DNA from: Lithodes maja | Taxonomy: Eukaryota; Arthropoda; Malacostraca; Decapoda; Lithodidae | Direction: 5' to 3' | Length of the DNA: 64,000 bases | NCBI GenBank assembly: GCA_037953745.1 | Contig: JBAKBP010003170.1 | Span: 1 to 64,000 of the forward strand | Part shown: one piece after another, positions 1 to 10,353 of the stretch | Numbering within the stretch: the stretch's first letter is position 1 | Layout of the letters: every line of letters begins with the position of its first letter | Made by a program: the position numbers and the translations under genes | The notes under the pieces: model-generated | What the model was told of the DNA's origin: nothing | The model's input: the letters and a program-made list of their open reading frames with translations, nothing else | The model's database searches: none

Positions 1-1610
1 CATAAAGGTTAAGGGGGGGGGGTGGTTGTTTTGGTTGTATTTAACCACCATAAAGGTTAAGGGGGGGGGGATGGTTGTTTTAACCACCATAAAGGTTAAG
101 GGGGGGGGGGATGGTTGTTTTGGCTGTATTTAACCACCATAAAGGTTAAGGGGGGGGGGATGGTTGTTTTAACCACCATAAAGGTTAAGGGGGGGGGATG
201 GTTGTTTTAACCACCATAAAGGTTAAGGGGGGGATGGTTGTTTTGGTTGTATTTAACCACCATAAAGGTTAAGGGGGGGGGATGGTTGTTTTAACCACCA
301 TAAAGGTTAAGGGGAGGATGGTTGTTTTGGTTGTATTTAACCACCATAAAGGTTAAGGGGGGGGGATGGTTGTTTTAACCACCATAAAGGTTAAGGGGGG
401 GGAGGATGGTTGTTTTAACCACCATAAAGGTTAAGGGGGGAGGATGGTTGTTTTGGTTGTATTTAACCACCATAAAGGTTAAGGGGGGGGATGGTTGTTT
501 TAACCACCATAAAGGTTAAGGGGGGGGGATGGTTGTTTTAACCACCATAAAGGTTAAGGGGGGGGGGGGATGGTTGTTTTAACCACCATAAAGGTTAAGG
601 GGGGGATGGTTGTTTTAACCACCATAAAGGTTAAGGGGGGGGATGGTTGTTTTAACCACCATAAAGGTTAAGGGGGGGATGGTTGTTTTAACCACCATAA
701 AGGTTAAGGGGAGGATGGTTGTTTTAACCACCATAAAGGTTAAGGGGGGGGATGGTTGTTTTAACCACCATAAAGGTTAAGGGGGGGATGATTGTTTTAA
801 CCACCATAAAGGTTAAGGGGGGGGGGATGGTTGTTTTAACCACCATAAAGGTTAAGGGGGGGGATGGTTGTTTTGGTTGTTTTAACCACCATAAAGGTTA
901 AGGGGGGGGGATGGTTGTTTTAACCACCATAAAGGTTAAGGGGGGGGGGATGGTTGTTTTAACCACCATAAAGGTTAAGGGGGGGGATGGTTGTTTTGGT
1001 TGTTTTAACCACCATAAAGGTTAAGGGGGGGGGATGGTTGTTTTAACCACCATAAAGGTTAAGGGGGGGGATGGTTGTTTTAACCACCATAAAGGTTAAG
1101 GGGGGGGATGGTATGGTTTGGTTGTATTTAACCACCATAAAGGGTTAAGGGGGGGGATGGTTGTTTTGGTTGTTTTAACCACCATAAAGGTTAAGGGGGG
1201 GGGATGGTTGTTTTAAACCACCATAAAGGTTAAGGGGGGGGGGATGGTTGTTTTAACCACCATAAAGGTTAAGGGGGGGGATGGTTGTTTTGGTTGTTTT
1301 AACCACCATAAAGGTTAAGGGGGTGGTTGTTTTAACCACCATAAAGGTTAAGGGGGGGGATGGTTGTTTTAACCACCATAAAGGTTAAGGGGGGGGGATG
1401 GTTGTTTTGGTTGTATTTAACCACCATAAAGGTTAAGGGGGGGGATGGTTGTTTTAACCACCATAAAGGTTAAGGGGGGGATGGTTGTTTTAACCACCAT
1501 AAAGGTTAAGGGGGGGGATGTGGTTGTTTTAACCACCATAAAGGTTAAGGGGGGGGATGGTTGTTTTAACCACCATAAAGGTTAAGGGGGGGGATGGTTG
1601 TTTTTTATGA
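1..1610. repeat. 38-bp G-rich minisatellite array
   Basis: About 40 head-to-tail units of roughly 38 bp. Each unit contains AACCACCATAAAGGTTAAG, then a run of about 4 to 12 G, then ATGGTTGTTTT. A longer unit type carries an extra block of about 10 bp (GGTTGTATTT or GGTTGTTTT) and is scattered through the array. TGGTT and AACCA in each unit can pair as a small stem around GTTTT. The G runs vary in length from unit to unit, as expected from slippage. It is not the arthropod telomere repeat TTAGG. The array reaches the left window edge, so its full length is unknown. Reading frames in it are not genes. Confidence 0.97.
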
Positions 1611-2030
1611 TCCTCCTTTACCCTCATGTTTAGCCCCATTAGTTTTCAGATATGACGACGTTCGTTCCATTAGTTTTGGCGATTTTAACACCTTTCACCC
1701 CATTTCTTTGTCAATATTAGGACCTTTCGTGAAAATTTATGTGTCGATTTTTTCATGGCGAGCCTGTAATTTAAGGAGGGCCTGGACATTTAAGGAGGGC
1801 CTGGACATTTGTTCATGGCGAGCCTGTAATTTAAGGAGGGCCTGGACATTTAAGGAGGGCCTGGACATTTGTTCATGGCGAGCCTGTAATTTAAGGAGGG
1901 CCTGGACATTTTTCTACCGAAAAGTGTACAAATTTATCTCGAAGGGGGATCTAAGGGATGAATATTTAAGCTTGATGGAGGTCTAGCGAGGAAACAAAAA
2001 ATAAAGAAATAACTAAATATACTGTATATA
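1603..2030. repeat. Unknown dispersed repeat, copy 1
   Basis: This stretch aligns with 2360-2690 in the same orientation. Shared landmarks in order are CTCATGTTTAGCCCCATT, TTTTAACACCTTT, GGCGAGCCTG, GACATTTTTCTACCGAAAA, AAGCTTGATGGAG and CTAGCGAGGAAAC. I do not recognise the family. Copy 1 contains an internal tandem expansion (1753-1912) that copy 2 lacks. The open frame at 1594-1986 is a by-product of the tandem repeat and has no recognisable domain. Confidence 0.75.
1753..1912. repeat. 60-bp tandem repeat, about 2.6 copies
   Basis: The unit has a period of exactly 60 bp and holds CATGGCGAGCCTGTAATTTA plus two copies of a 20-bp block TTAAGGAGGGCCTGGACATT. The last unit has only one such block. 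The copies look identical, so the expansion is recent compared with the divergence between the two flanking repeat copies. Confidence 0.9.
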
Positions 2031-2359
2031 GACTAAAAAGTGAACCCTACCCCTTACTGCATAAGGTAGGCCTTGGACCTAGGCCTATCATACAATGGCT
2101 TAGTGTTGTTTTCCATTACATACATTGTAACCACTCAGATGGGGTTGCCATTCAATACAGCAAAGTCCTGCCACAACAATGCTGCCCCATCATGTAATCA
2201 CTGTGGCTAATGTTGGCCTAGTGATAACCGTACTTCAGCAAGACTCAACAAAGTCCCCTGCACCAGCAATATCAACAACCACACCAACCTAAACACTGCT
2301 ACAAAACACACCACCGTACCAAGATCCATTAGGCAACTTGGACTATAAATATGTATAAT

Positions 2360-2690
2360 ATTAAGGCGAGATGGGTCGTTTTTCTGGCCCCCTTTCTCCT
2401 CATGTTAAGCCCCATTTGTTTTGAGATAATAAGACGTTCGGCCCATTAGTTTGGCAATTTTAACACCTTTTGCCCCATTTCGTTGTCAATTTTAAGGCCT
2501 TTCGTGCCATTTAGGTGTCAATTTTTTTTCCTGGCGAGCCTGAAATTGTTTAGAGGAACCGGCCGGGACATTTTTCTACCGAAAAATTTAAAACAAATTC
2601 TTGAAGGGTGGTCTAGGGGGTTGTTTTTTTAAGCTTGATGGAGTTCTAGCGAGGAAACTAAGATATAAAGGAATAAATAAATTGATATAC
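2360..2690. repeat. Unknown dispersed repeat, copy 2
   Basis: Diverged direct copy of 1603-2030, without the 60-bp tandem expansion. The 2031-2359 stretch between the copies shows no gene, domain or terminal repeat that I can recognise. Confidence 0.7.
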
Positions 2691-2790
2691 CAAAAAAATG
2701 GCCCATTCCTTCATAATTAAATGTAACTTTAAAATATATATAAGTTTGAGTCCAGAGATTTGAGGCCTTAGAAGAGTTACATTAACTTAC

Positions 2791-2841
<51 letters not shown>

Positions 2842-2842
2842 T
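2791..2842 (-). repeat. (ATA)n microsatellite, 3' tail of LINE-A
   Basis: About 17 ATA units. On the minus strand it directly follows CTGAATAAATATTATT, that is an AATAAA-like signal then (ATT)n. Short-repeat tails like this are usual for CR1/L2/RTE-type LINEs that lack poly(A). Confidence 0.85.
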
Positions 2843-3137
2843 TTATTCAGTTAGCAATTTACAGAGTTGGTACCACATAGTATGTTACAAATATGACATG
2901 TACCAGCCTTGCATAATTCCAACTAAGGATAGCCCAATAAGGCCGTTAGGCGTATTTCCATTGGGGTCCTTGTGGGATTAGGTTAGCTGGGGAAAAGGGA
3001 GAGGATAAAGAAATAGATACTTTAGAGAAAGTATTTCTTAGGGGGTTATTTTAAGATACCTTACATCCTATGGTAAATATCAGTAATCCGTAATCAGTAA
3101 TCATTTCAGTTTGGTTTGCCTATCTCTTATGTCGTAT

Positions 3138-3807
3138 TTAGTAGTAGACATAAGCTTGGTGCTCCCTTCTCACAGCTGTCCGGTTCAGGTGTTCCTTCAG
3201 GCTACGTCTGAAGGAATATAGTGTTCTCTTTTCACGGACTGACTGGGGTAGGTCGTTCCAGTCTTTGATGGCAGTGAAGAAGAATGTTTGCTTACCCTGT
3301 CCTTGGATTTTCGGGACCTTAAAATTAAACAACCTGTTTCTTGTATTATGTGCACTCCTCTCATTTGCTTTAACAAAATCACTCTTAAGATACTCTGGAG
3401 CTCTGTCCTAGAACATTTTGAAGGCATTAGTGAGCCTGATTTGTTTGGCCCTGTCAGAGACATTGAGCATACCTAGTGACTGAAGTTGTTCCTGGCCAAC
3501 ATGTGATCTGGGTCCTAGGTTCAGCATGAACCTAACCATTTTATTTTGAGTGACCTGAAGTTTGTGCTGTGCTGATTTAGATGATGCAGAGTACCAGGAT
3601 GACACAGAATAGTCAAAATGACATTGAACAAGCGCTTGGCAAAGGTCTTTTTTGGTCGCCGCGGGCAAGCATCCCACCTGTCTATACAGGTATTTTATAT
3701 GTGCTCTACACTTACACAGGATAGATTCCAAAATTGTTTCACCTGACAAACTCGAGTCCAGTTTTAGTCCGAGATATTTAACTTGTGACACTGTTGTTAT
3801 AGGAATA
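3138..3807 (-). pseudogene. LINE-A ORF2, C-terminal part
   Basis: C-terminal domain after the RT palm and thumb. The frame runs from 3807 to the stop at 3138-3140 and carries the conserved LINE tail pattern AIKDWNDLPQSV followed by SFRRSLKEHL. One in-frame nonsense codon (TAG) lies at 3408-3410, so the protein is dead even without the MITE. The frame joins that of 4580-5229 when the MITE at 3808-4579 is removed with one TA. Confidence 0.85.
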
Positions 3808-4579
3808 CAGTCAGGCCCCCCAATACGCGAGAATAGGGGTGACAGGAGGCATCGCGTATTGGGAATCCGCGTATTATGGACCTAACTTTAAATAGGAATA
3901 ATTAGATATGGGTGACATCTCTCAATTATGGCCTATTTTCAAAAATTTTGGCCTTATTTTCGACATTTTTGGCTCTACAGTACAGTCTATATCTTATATA
4001 TAATAAGAACAATGAATAAAAATATGAAACCTTACCTTAAAATTAGTAGTAGATAGGCTAGGACTAGGACTAGGACCGTAGGACTTCACGATTTTCTCCA
4101 ACTTCTCCCTCCCTGACCAAATCGTACGAACAGTTTACTCTGACAAGCCTATTGCACAGTTTCCTTCTCCTTTTTTTCTTGCGATCCAACACTTCCACCT
4201 TCATTTTGTGTGTTATCTTCTTATATTGGCGTGGCATGGCGAAAAAAGTGGCAGGCACTACAAACGTTTTGGTCACTCCGCACGGCTATGAGCGCTTGAG
4301 CGGGACTGTGGGAGGGAGGGAGGGAGGGTAAGCGGGAGGGAAGGCAGGCGTATGCCCGTCTTCTTCTTTTTTCAGAGCTACTCCTGGGCCTCGCGAAACG
4401 TAGACGTGCTCGCGTATCAAGCGGGAATAGCGGATTTGGCCCCTTCTTAGCTCTCGATTCGTGTATTGTGGTACCACCTCGCGTAATTAATGTTTAATTA
4501 ATTAATGTTATTTTCGAGGGGTCACTCGTGTATTAGGGTTTTCGCGAATTGTGGAATCGCGTATTGGGGGGGCTGACTG
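3808..4579. mobile_element. Pogo/Tigger-like MITE, 772 bp, TA target
   Basis: Ends are inverted repeats: the left begins CAGTCAGGCCCCCCAATACG and the right, reverse-complemented, begins CAGTCAGCCCCCCCAATACG. Both sides are flanked by TA (3806-3807 and 4580-4581). A TIR starting CAGT with a TA duplication fits the pogo/Tigger branch of Tc1/mariner. There is no transposase; the small frames inside show no DDE or CENP-B-type domain. It sits inside LINE-A ORF2, and removing it restores that frame. Confidence 0.9.
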
Positions 4580-5229
4580 TATCATTACAGTTGACCGAGA
4601 AGCCCACAATGTCTTTCAGTTTGCGTTTTGTCCCACATAAGATGGCTTCCGTCTTGCCCAGGTGAAGAGATAGTCTATTGTCCACTAGCCATTCACTACA
4701 TGATTCTAGTTCTTTGGAAAGTGAAGCGGCAATACTTATTGGGTCTTTTCCTGAAACCAGAAGCACGCTGTCGTCAGCATACAGTAATAATTTACACGTG
4801 ACGCTCAGTTCCATGTCGTTCACATAACAGAGAAAGAGTAAGGGACCAAGGATGCTTCCCTGCGGGACCCCACAGTTAATTGGCATAAGATCAGATATAT
4901 TATCATCAATTTTGACTCTTTGTGTTCTACCACTAAGATAAGATTTAAACCAGTTCACAGACCCAATGCCCATTGCTTGTAGTTTATTACATAGGATATC
5001 ATGGTCTACTGTGTCAAACGCTTTTTGTAGATCAAGAAGAACCATACCGGTGTAGTTACCTTTAGACATTTCTTTACGAATGTGATCTGTTAAGTGGATG
5101 AGACAGGAGTCAGTCGAGTACATGCATCTGAAACCTGATTGAAACTTATAAAATAGATCATTTTCTTTGAGGTAGTGTTCAATTTGGGTGTATACCGCTC
5201 TTTCAAGGATTTTAGATACAATTAAAATG
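4580..5229 (-). pseudogene. LINE-A ORF2, reverse transcriptase core
   Basis: Reverse transcriptase fingers and palm. Reading on the minus strand, the fragment starts at VSKILERAVYTQIE, then shows FQSGFR, LLDLQKAFDTVDHD (first catalytic Asp), CGVPQGSILGPLLF and LLYADDSVLL (catalytic YADD). It is cut at its N-terminal side by the Penelope-like insertion and at its C-terminal side by the pogo-like MITE. The catalytic residues are intact, but the reading frame is interrupted by both insertions. Confidence 0.9.
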
Positions 5230-5829
5230 TAAAACTTGCAAACTAAACAAACCAAAATAAGGACAAGGACAATATAAAGTCAAATTAAATTATCAAAATC
5301 GCTATGTGGAAACAATGCTTACTAAAATGAAAATTATTAAATAAAAGAACACAATCCACCACATAGGGTGTACATTACTACATGAGCAAGTTAATCTGTT
5401 TCCCAAGCAAACTAATCGCACACATAACAACGCACTATCGTCACGTTAAAGGAATTAGTCAAGTTTGGGAAGTCCGGGACGTTCTGGTAAATTTTACTAA
5501 ACTCTGCATGAATAAAGAAACTACATGTTAAATGTCAAAATATTATTTAAAATCAAATTTGCAACATGACAAGACATTAACAAAAGTACAAAATACAAAT
5601 ATTGATAAGATACCTATACTATTACAAAATAATATATAAAATACAGTACAGCACTCACTAACAATAGTGCTATCGGGTAGGTACCTGTAAGCATAGCATG
5701 CCTCAAGTGACCCCTATCAATAACTACCCTACAAATAACCTACATTTATCGCACAAATAAACTAAGGAAATCGCAAAAGCAAGCAATTGATACTATCGAC
5801 AATGAATACATATAATATAAAGAAAAATA

Positions 5830-6752
5830 CAGTAAAAGTCTTTTAATCCGATGACCGATGATTCGAATCTCCCATTAGTCCGAATTTTTCAATTTGAGGC
5901 CAAATCCGAATTCACCCGATGGTCCGAATTTCAAGAAGTCCCAAAGTCCCCTTTTTGAGGCATTAGTCCACTCAAATGACACATAATGGAGCACACACAT
6001 ATAATGTTCATGAATTCACTTTAAAAGTTTACCATTGGCATTGTAGCCTATTACCTACTTCAAAACATTCAGATTAATGGTCAAAGGAAGCTACTGATAT
6101 AAACGTAAACACCACATCGTCTGCTAGAGAGTTTGTTTTGCTCTTGAACGCATCCTTGGGACGCTCCAATGCGCTACTGGCTTGCACCGCATTTTCTGCA
6201 AGCGCATTCAGTCTTGAGCTTGAAAACGCACCTTTGGACGTTCCGATACGCTACTATTTATAGTTCAGTGATCGGAGCGTCCCAAGGGTGCTTTCAAGAC
6301 AACAAGACAAGGGTGCTTTCAATACAATATAATATAACAGAGCACGTCACAAAAGGAAAATCACAAAAGGAAAATTACAAGAACCTCTCAGGGAAGTGCC
6401 GTTGTTAAGGCATTACTTCCCGAACCACATCTGATCTGATCTTCAAGAGCAAGACAAACTCGCTAGTAGACGATGCGGACATATGGTGTTTACGTTTATA
6501 TCAGCAGATTCCTTTGACCATTAATCTGAATGTTTTGAAGTAGGTAATAGGCTACAATGACAATGGTAAACTTTTGAAGTGATTTCATGAACATATGATA
6601 TGTGTGTGTGTCATTTGGGTGGCCTAATGCCTCAATGTTTTCGTCAGGCCATTAATACACAGGTTCATAGGGGTAAAGTCCGATAATCCGAAAAATCCAC
6701 TAATCCGAACGAGGGCCGGTCCGCTGCCCTTCGGATTAACGGAAGTTTACTG
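5830..6752. mobile_element. Foldback pogo-like MITE, 923 bp, TA target
   Basis: The left end CAGTAAAAGTCTTTTAATCC and the reverse-complemented right end CAGTAAACTTCCGTTAATCC are imperfect TIRs, flanked by TA at 5828-5829 and 6753-6754. Beyond the TIRs, about 5990-6130 is inversely repeated at about 6460-6620 (for example AGTAGGTAATAGGCTACAAT on one arm), so the whole element can fold into a long hairpin with a loop of roughly 300 bp. The motif GGACGCTCCAATGCGCTACT and its diverged inverse repeat near the centre. There is no transposase; the short frame at 6169-6408 lies in the fold and is not credible as a gene. Confidence 0.88.
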
Positions 6753-6966
6753 TAATTGCAAAATATGAAGTAACAACAGATTTAAACAAAGAGTACTCTT
6801 TTAACAAGAACAATCAATTTAAAAAATCATCAATATTAATATTAATAATAGAAAAAGAAAAAGATAAACAATAAATATAGACAAAAAACAATAAATACAG
6901 ACAAAAAGTAAGCAGAGGTTATACAAGAAACTTCAAGTTAAAAATGCTTGATTAAAATTATTGATG

Positions 6967-8886
6967 TCAAATTTTAGAATAGTCACAATAATTGACCCTA
7001 AAAAGATTAAATTTATGGAACAATTTACTTGCCTCAAAACCTCTGTCTACTAAGAGTCTGTATAGTAACCTAACTCTAGCCCAAAAGTCATCTACTTTAG
7101 TGCAAATTTTACAAAATCTTATTAACTGGGAATAAAAACAATTATAAGTTATTTTACTATCGATATTACTACTAGGGAAAGGAAAGTTTATTACGTTAAA
7201 ATTAAAATCATCAACTTAGTGATATACTTTAAGTATGCACTGTTCATTAACAATCTCTATATTTATATCAAGAAAATTTTCAACTTTATAATTTACTTTA
7301 CATTGTGTGAGGGGAATATAATTAGGGTAAATAAGTTTAGCAACTTGATTAAAATTTAACAAATTGCAAACGAGAATATCATCAATATATCTACTATTAT
7401 TACTTAACAATTTAGCAAGTGCTAATTTTTCTGGGATTTTATTTTTCTTGCTACTGTCAACTAAGTCTTTTATATATTTAAATTCTAAAGCAAGCAAGAA
7501 TAAGTCTGCAATTAAAGGGCTAGCATTTCCACCCATAGGAATTCCTAATATTTGTTTGAAATTGTACGGCCCGAATCTAACATAAGTATTGAAAAGGAGG
7601 AATTTAAGGGCATCTTTAAGTTTAGTTCTATCAAAATATACAGAACTAGTGGGAGTAGAGCTAAGTGATGCATTATTAAAATATGAATAAAAACATTTAT
7701 GAAATCATTACCATTCCCAACGAACCTGTCAAAGTGCAAATCTATAATAAAGCAAAGCTCTGAATATACTAAATCTAAAGGCAAATTGGTATACAAAGTT
7801 GAAAAGTCGAAGCTATGTACCGAGGTAACTTTCGGCATGGTATTTATTTTATCAATAACTTCTAACGAATTGTCAACACTCCAATAATAGTTAATGCCAG
7901 TTCTTCTCATGATGGTATTACAATATCTTTTATGAGTACAGGTACTTTTAATGTATTTTAAGCAATTTACGACTTGTTCTGATAGAGTTTTAGTGGTAGC
8001 AAATTTTGCTCCGGCAATAAAGCGATATTTATAAGGTCTATAATGAAATTTAGGTAACATGTATAATTTTGCAATGCACTTGTTCTTATCAGAAAGTTTA
8101 ATATCAAATGTTATATTTTTCTTGGTATGTTCATCGATTAAGTTATCAATATTCAGATTATTTTGAATTTCATAAACAGAATTACCGCAAATATTTTTAC
8201 GTAATATGTTACCTTTAATGCCTAATTCTTTTTTCATGTTTTCAAGATAAAATTTCTTACATGTGAAGCTATAATTATTGCTGGCTTTATCTACTGTAGT
8301 GATTACAAAATGTTTATGTAAATTTATTAAATCAGCTTTAAGCTTATTATAATTATAGTCTATAAAATCTGAAAGATTAAATTCATTTTTAAGCGAGAAA
8401 ATTTTATTTCTAATTAACTTAATTAATAATTTAGACCATGCTTCTAGTTCTCTCGCATCGCAGCACACAAATTTTAACAATTTATCTTTTAATTTATTGA
8501 CTGAAAAAACAATATCTTTTAAAATTATGTCCCATGTTACTTTATTATTCCCTATTCTAAATTTAAACCCTTTACGACATAGCTCCGCTAATTTGTCGTT
8601 TGCAAAATGTTTAACTAGTTCTACATCACCTGTTAATATGTGACATATCGGACTATAAATGAACTTTGCTAGTGCATCACGTCTGCTAGCTGGCATATCC
8701 ATGACTCTTTCACACACGCATTTATTATTATTGAAAATATCATTACCTGAAAGATTTCCTAAAACTTTATTATAATTACAAATAATAGACCCAACAGGTC
8801 GTTCATATGAATACAATATTAATGGTTTGAAATCTTTACAACCATCTGGTAACATGGACTTAACTTTCTTTGAATTAATAAGACTG
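6967..8886 (-). pseudogene. Penelope-like reverse transcriptase
   Basis: RT of the Penelope class, telomerase-related. On the minus strand: an N-terminal region beginning near MLPDGCKDFKPLILYSYERP, then KFHYRPYKYRFIAG, DFSTLYTNLP (first catalytic Asp), GIPMGGNASPLIADLF at about 7550-7510, RYIDDIL (catalytic YIDD, about 7390-7370) and a thumb ending at the TGA at 6967-6969. A frameshift near 7690 separates the palm halves, and a TAA at 7216-7218 interrupts the thumb; the same frame stays open beyond it with sensible sequence (WARVRLLYRLLVDRGFEASK). The frame continues upstream through the TTAA site at 8887 into 9521-9728. Confidence 0.9.
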
Positions 8887-9520
8887 TTAACCCGGGAGCT
8901 GCGGGAAGACTCTTAAGAGTTCCCCCGGCGGACTGCGGGAAGACTCTCCTGAGTAAGTAAAATTAAAAATCAACTTTTGACATCGAAAAAAAAAAAAAAA
9001 AAAATTTATTTTTTTATTTTTTTATTTTTGTTTGGCCCCTGGGCCATGCAAAATCTCAGTCCTCTACCTCCCCTCCTTCCCCACTTTCCTCCTATCCCTC
9101 AGTTATCACCTATTTTCCCTATTATTCCCTTATTCTGAGGTATATTTTCGTGCTAACATTAGCGAGTTGCAAGCAGGGTGTTGTCATCACTGATGGCAAT
9201 CGAGTGCAAGAGAGAGAGAGAGAGCATCGATCGACTGTGTCGCAGTGGCCTTGGGGAAAATTGGCGGGAAGGTAGCTTGCCTCACCCATACATTATACAA
9301 CTCGCGGGCTATATCTCCGATTTTGACCATCCAAACGCTGTTTTCACTCGTTTTATTGTTGTTTCAGGTTAATACCTTTATAATCAACCCATAATAGGCG
9401 CATATGGATAATTATTAATGCTATTAATGGTACAATGAATATTTTAGTGACGGAAACACCTCAAATACGTCAGCACAGGGGGAGGTTTTCAATTACCCCC
9501 GTGCGCACTTCAGAGGTTAA
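8887..9520 (+). mobile_element. TTAA MITE family 1, copy A
   Basis: About 630 bp bounded by TTAA (8887-8890 and 9517-9520). The left end is TTAACCCGGGAGCTGCGGG and the right end is GTGCGCACTTCAGAGGTTAA. CTGCGGGAAGACTCT occurs twice in the left subterminal part. It has a central A/T homopolymer region and a GA repeat. TTAA duplication with CC-starting ends fits the piggyBac superfamily. There is no transposase. Removing it with one TTAA restores the Penelope-like reading frame. Other copies are at 10427, 22455, 47032 and 53269. Confidence 0.92.
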
Positions 9521-9728
9521 CATTAATTTTGTCTAAAATTTTAGAGGAATAATTTAAAGTGGACATGACTTTATCTTTAATACGGTTATCTTTGGATTTC
9601 TTAGAATTAGCTCTAATATATCCCATAAAGGCAAAGACTATATTCTTAAATTTATTTGTGAAATTATGTTTATTGTTTAGAATATTTTCTATAAAAGGAG
9701 CAAAACTTTTCTTTTGTAGGCCTTTCAA
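9521..9728 (-). pseudogene. Penelope-like element, linker between GIY-YIG and RT
   Basis: Lysine-rich segment (for example NNKHNFTNKFKNIVFAFMGY and RANSKKSKDNRIKDKV) in the same frame as the RT once the TTAA MITE is removed. No known domain is visible in it. It is useful mainly because it links the GIY-YIG side to the RT side in one element. Confidence 0.7.
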
Positions 9729-9869
9729 TGAATCTTTTAATTTTTTAATTCCGAAATTTCAATATAATGAATATAAATTATTAACAATAATATTAATATC
9801 AGACCTGTTTTTCTTTTTATTAAATGAATGGTGTTCTATTACCGTGTCTACCAGGTCTTCTGTTTAAAA

Positions 9870-10253
9870 CAGGGAAGTTAAAATATGGGTTATTAAAATC
9901 GTTTTTTAATAAATCTTTATACAAAATGTAGCCTACATTTTGTATTTGATTGTTAAGTCCAAATGGATAGATGGTCATTAATTTTCCAATCCAATAATTT
10001 TCTCTATCTAAAACATTTTGATTACTTTGAACAATTTCTATAATTTTGTATTTACAATCAAATTTAGTACAATCTGTGTTAAAATGCTTATACTGTATAG
10101 AAGAATCTTGGAGTCGATGCCGTTCTTAATTTCTGATCTATGCCCGTAGGCTCTTTCTCTTAAACATTGCTCCGTCTTTCCAACATATTGTATACCACAT
10201 TTATCACAGGTTATTAAATAGATAACATTCTTTACTTTACATGGAGATGTAAT
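9870..10253 (-). pseudogene. GIY-YIG endonuclease domain of the Penelope-like element
   Basis: On the minus strand the domain begins within a few codons of the element's 5' boundary: NVIYLITCDKCGIQYVGKTE gives the two signature strands (IYLITC and IQYVGKT), followed by LRERAYGHRSEIKN with the conserved Arg and His. After a frameshift near 10110 the domain continues with RENYWIGKLMTIYPFGLNN, the conserved Glu/WI/L/P-GLN block of retroelement GIY-YIG domains. This nuclease nicks target DNA for priming in Penelope-like elements. Its position before the RT is the unusual feature. Frameshifted, hence inactive. Confidence 0.85.
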
Positions 10254-10353
10254 ATGCTAACTGGTCTGTAGTTGCCAACTTCTAGTTTATTTCCTTTCTT
10301 GAATAGAGGGGTTACAATAGCTTCCTTCAGTTCAGCAGGTACAGTGTTGGTGT
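10254..10353 (-). pseudogene. LINE-A ORF2, RT box 0-1 fragment
   Basis: Minus-strand fragment reading TVPAELKEAIVTPLFKKGNK then NYRPVSI, the N-terminal fingers of a non-LTR RT. It joins in frame to VSKILER at 5229 when the Penelope-like element is removed, and on the other side to NLSI at 11422 when the TTAA element is removed. Confidence 0.88.

Larger units (their letters stand above)
5230..10253 (-). mobile_element. Penelope-like element with N-terminal GIY-YIG (Naiad-type)
   Basis: Minus-strand element inserted in LINE-A, with a 3-bp direct repeat ATG at 5227-5229 and 10254-10256 (or an imperfect 6-bp one). From 5' to 3' it holds a GIY-YIG endonuclease domain (about 10253-9880), a linker (about 9880-8860) and a Penelope-type RT (about 8860-6967), followed by an AT-rich 3' region. 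Canonical Penelope elements have GIY-YIG after the RT; the permuted order is known for Naiad and Chlamys elements. The element is 5'-truncated close to the start of GIY-YIG, since LINE-A resumes at 10254. Frameshifts, one nonsense codon and two nested MITEs make it inactive. I found no hammerhead core by eye. Confidence 0.8.

Noticed and set aside
1..1610. Telomere or CRISPR array
   Set aside because: The unit is not TTAGG-like, and there are no unique spacers between repeats.
1594..1986. 130-codon frame after the minisatellite
   Set aside because: Created by the 60-bp tandem repeat, whose period is a multiple of three.
7216..7218. Recoded stop in the Penelope-like RT
   Set aside because: Some Naiad elements use UGA for selenocysteine, but this stop is TAA and other frameshifts are present, so ordinary decay is the simpler reading.
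9178..9372. A 64-codon frame recurring in family 1 MITE copies (also 10575-10769 and about 49192-49377)
   Set aside because: It runs through a GA microsatellite and recurs only because the MITE copies are near-identical. No domain, and frame integrity is not preserved beyond DNA identity.
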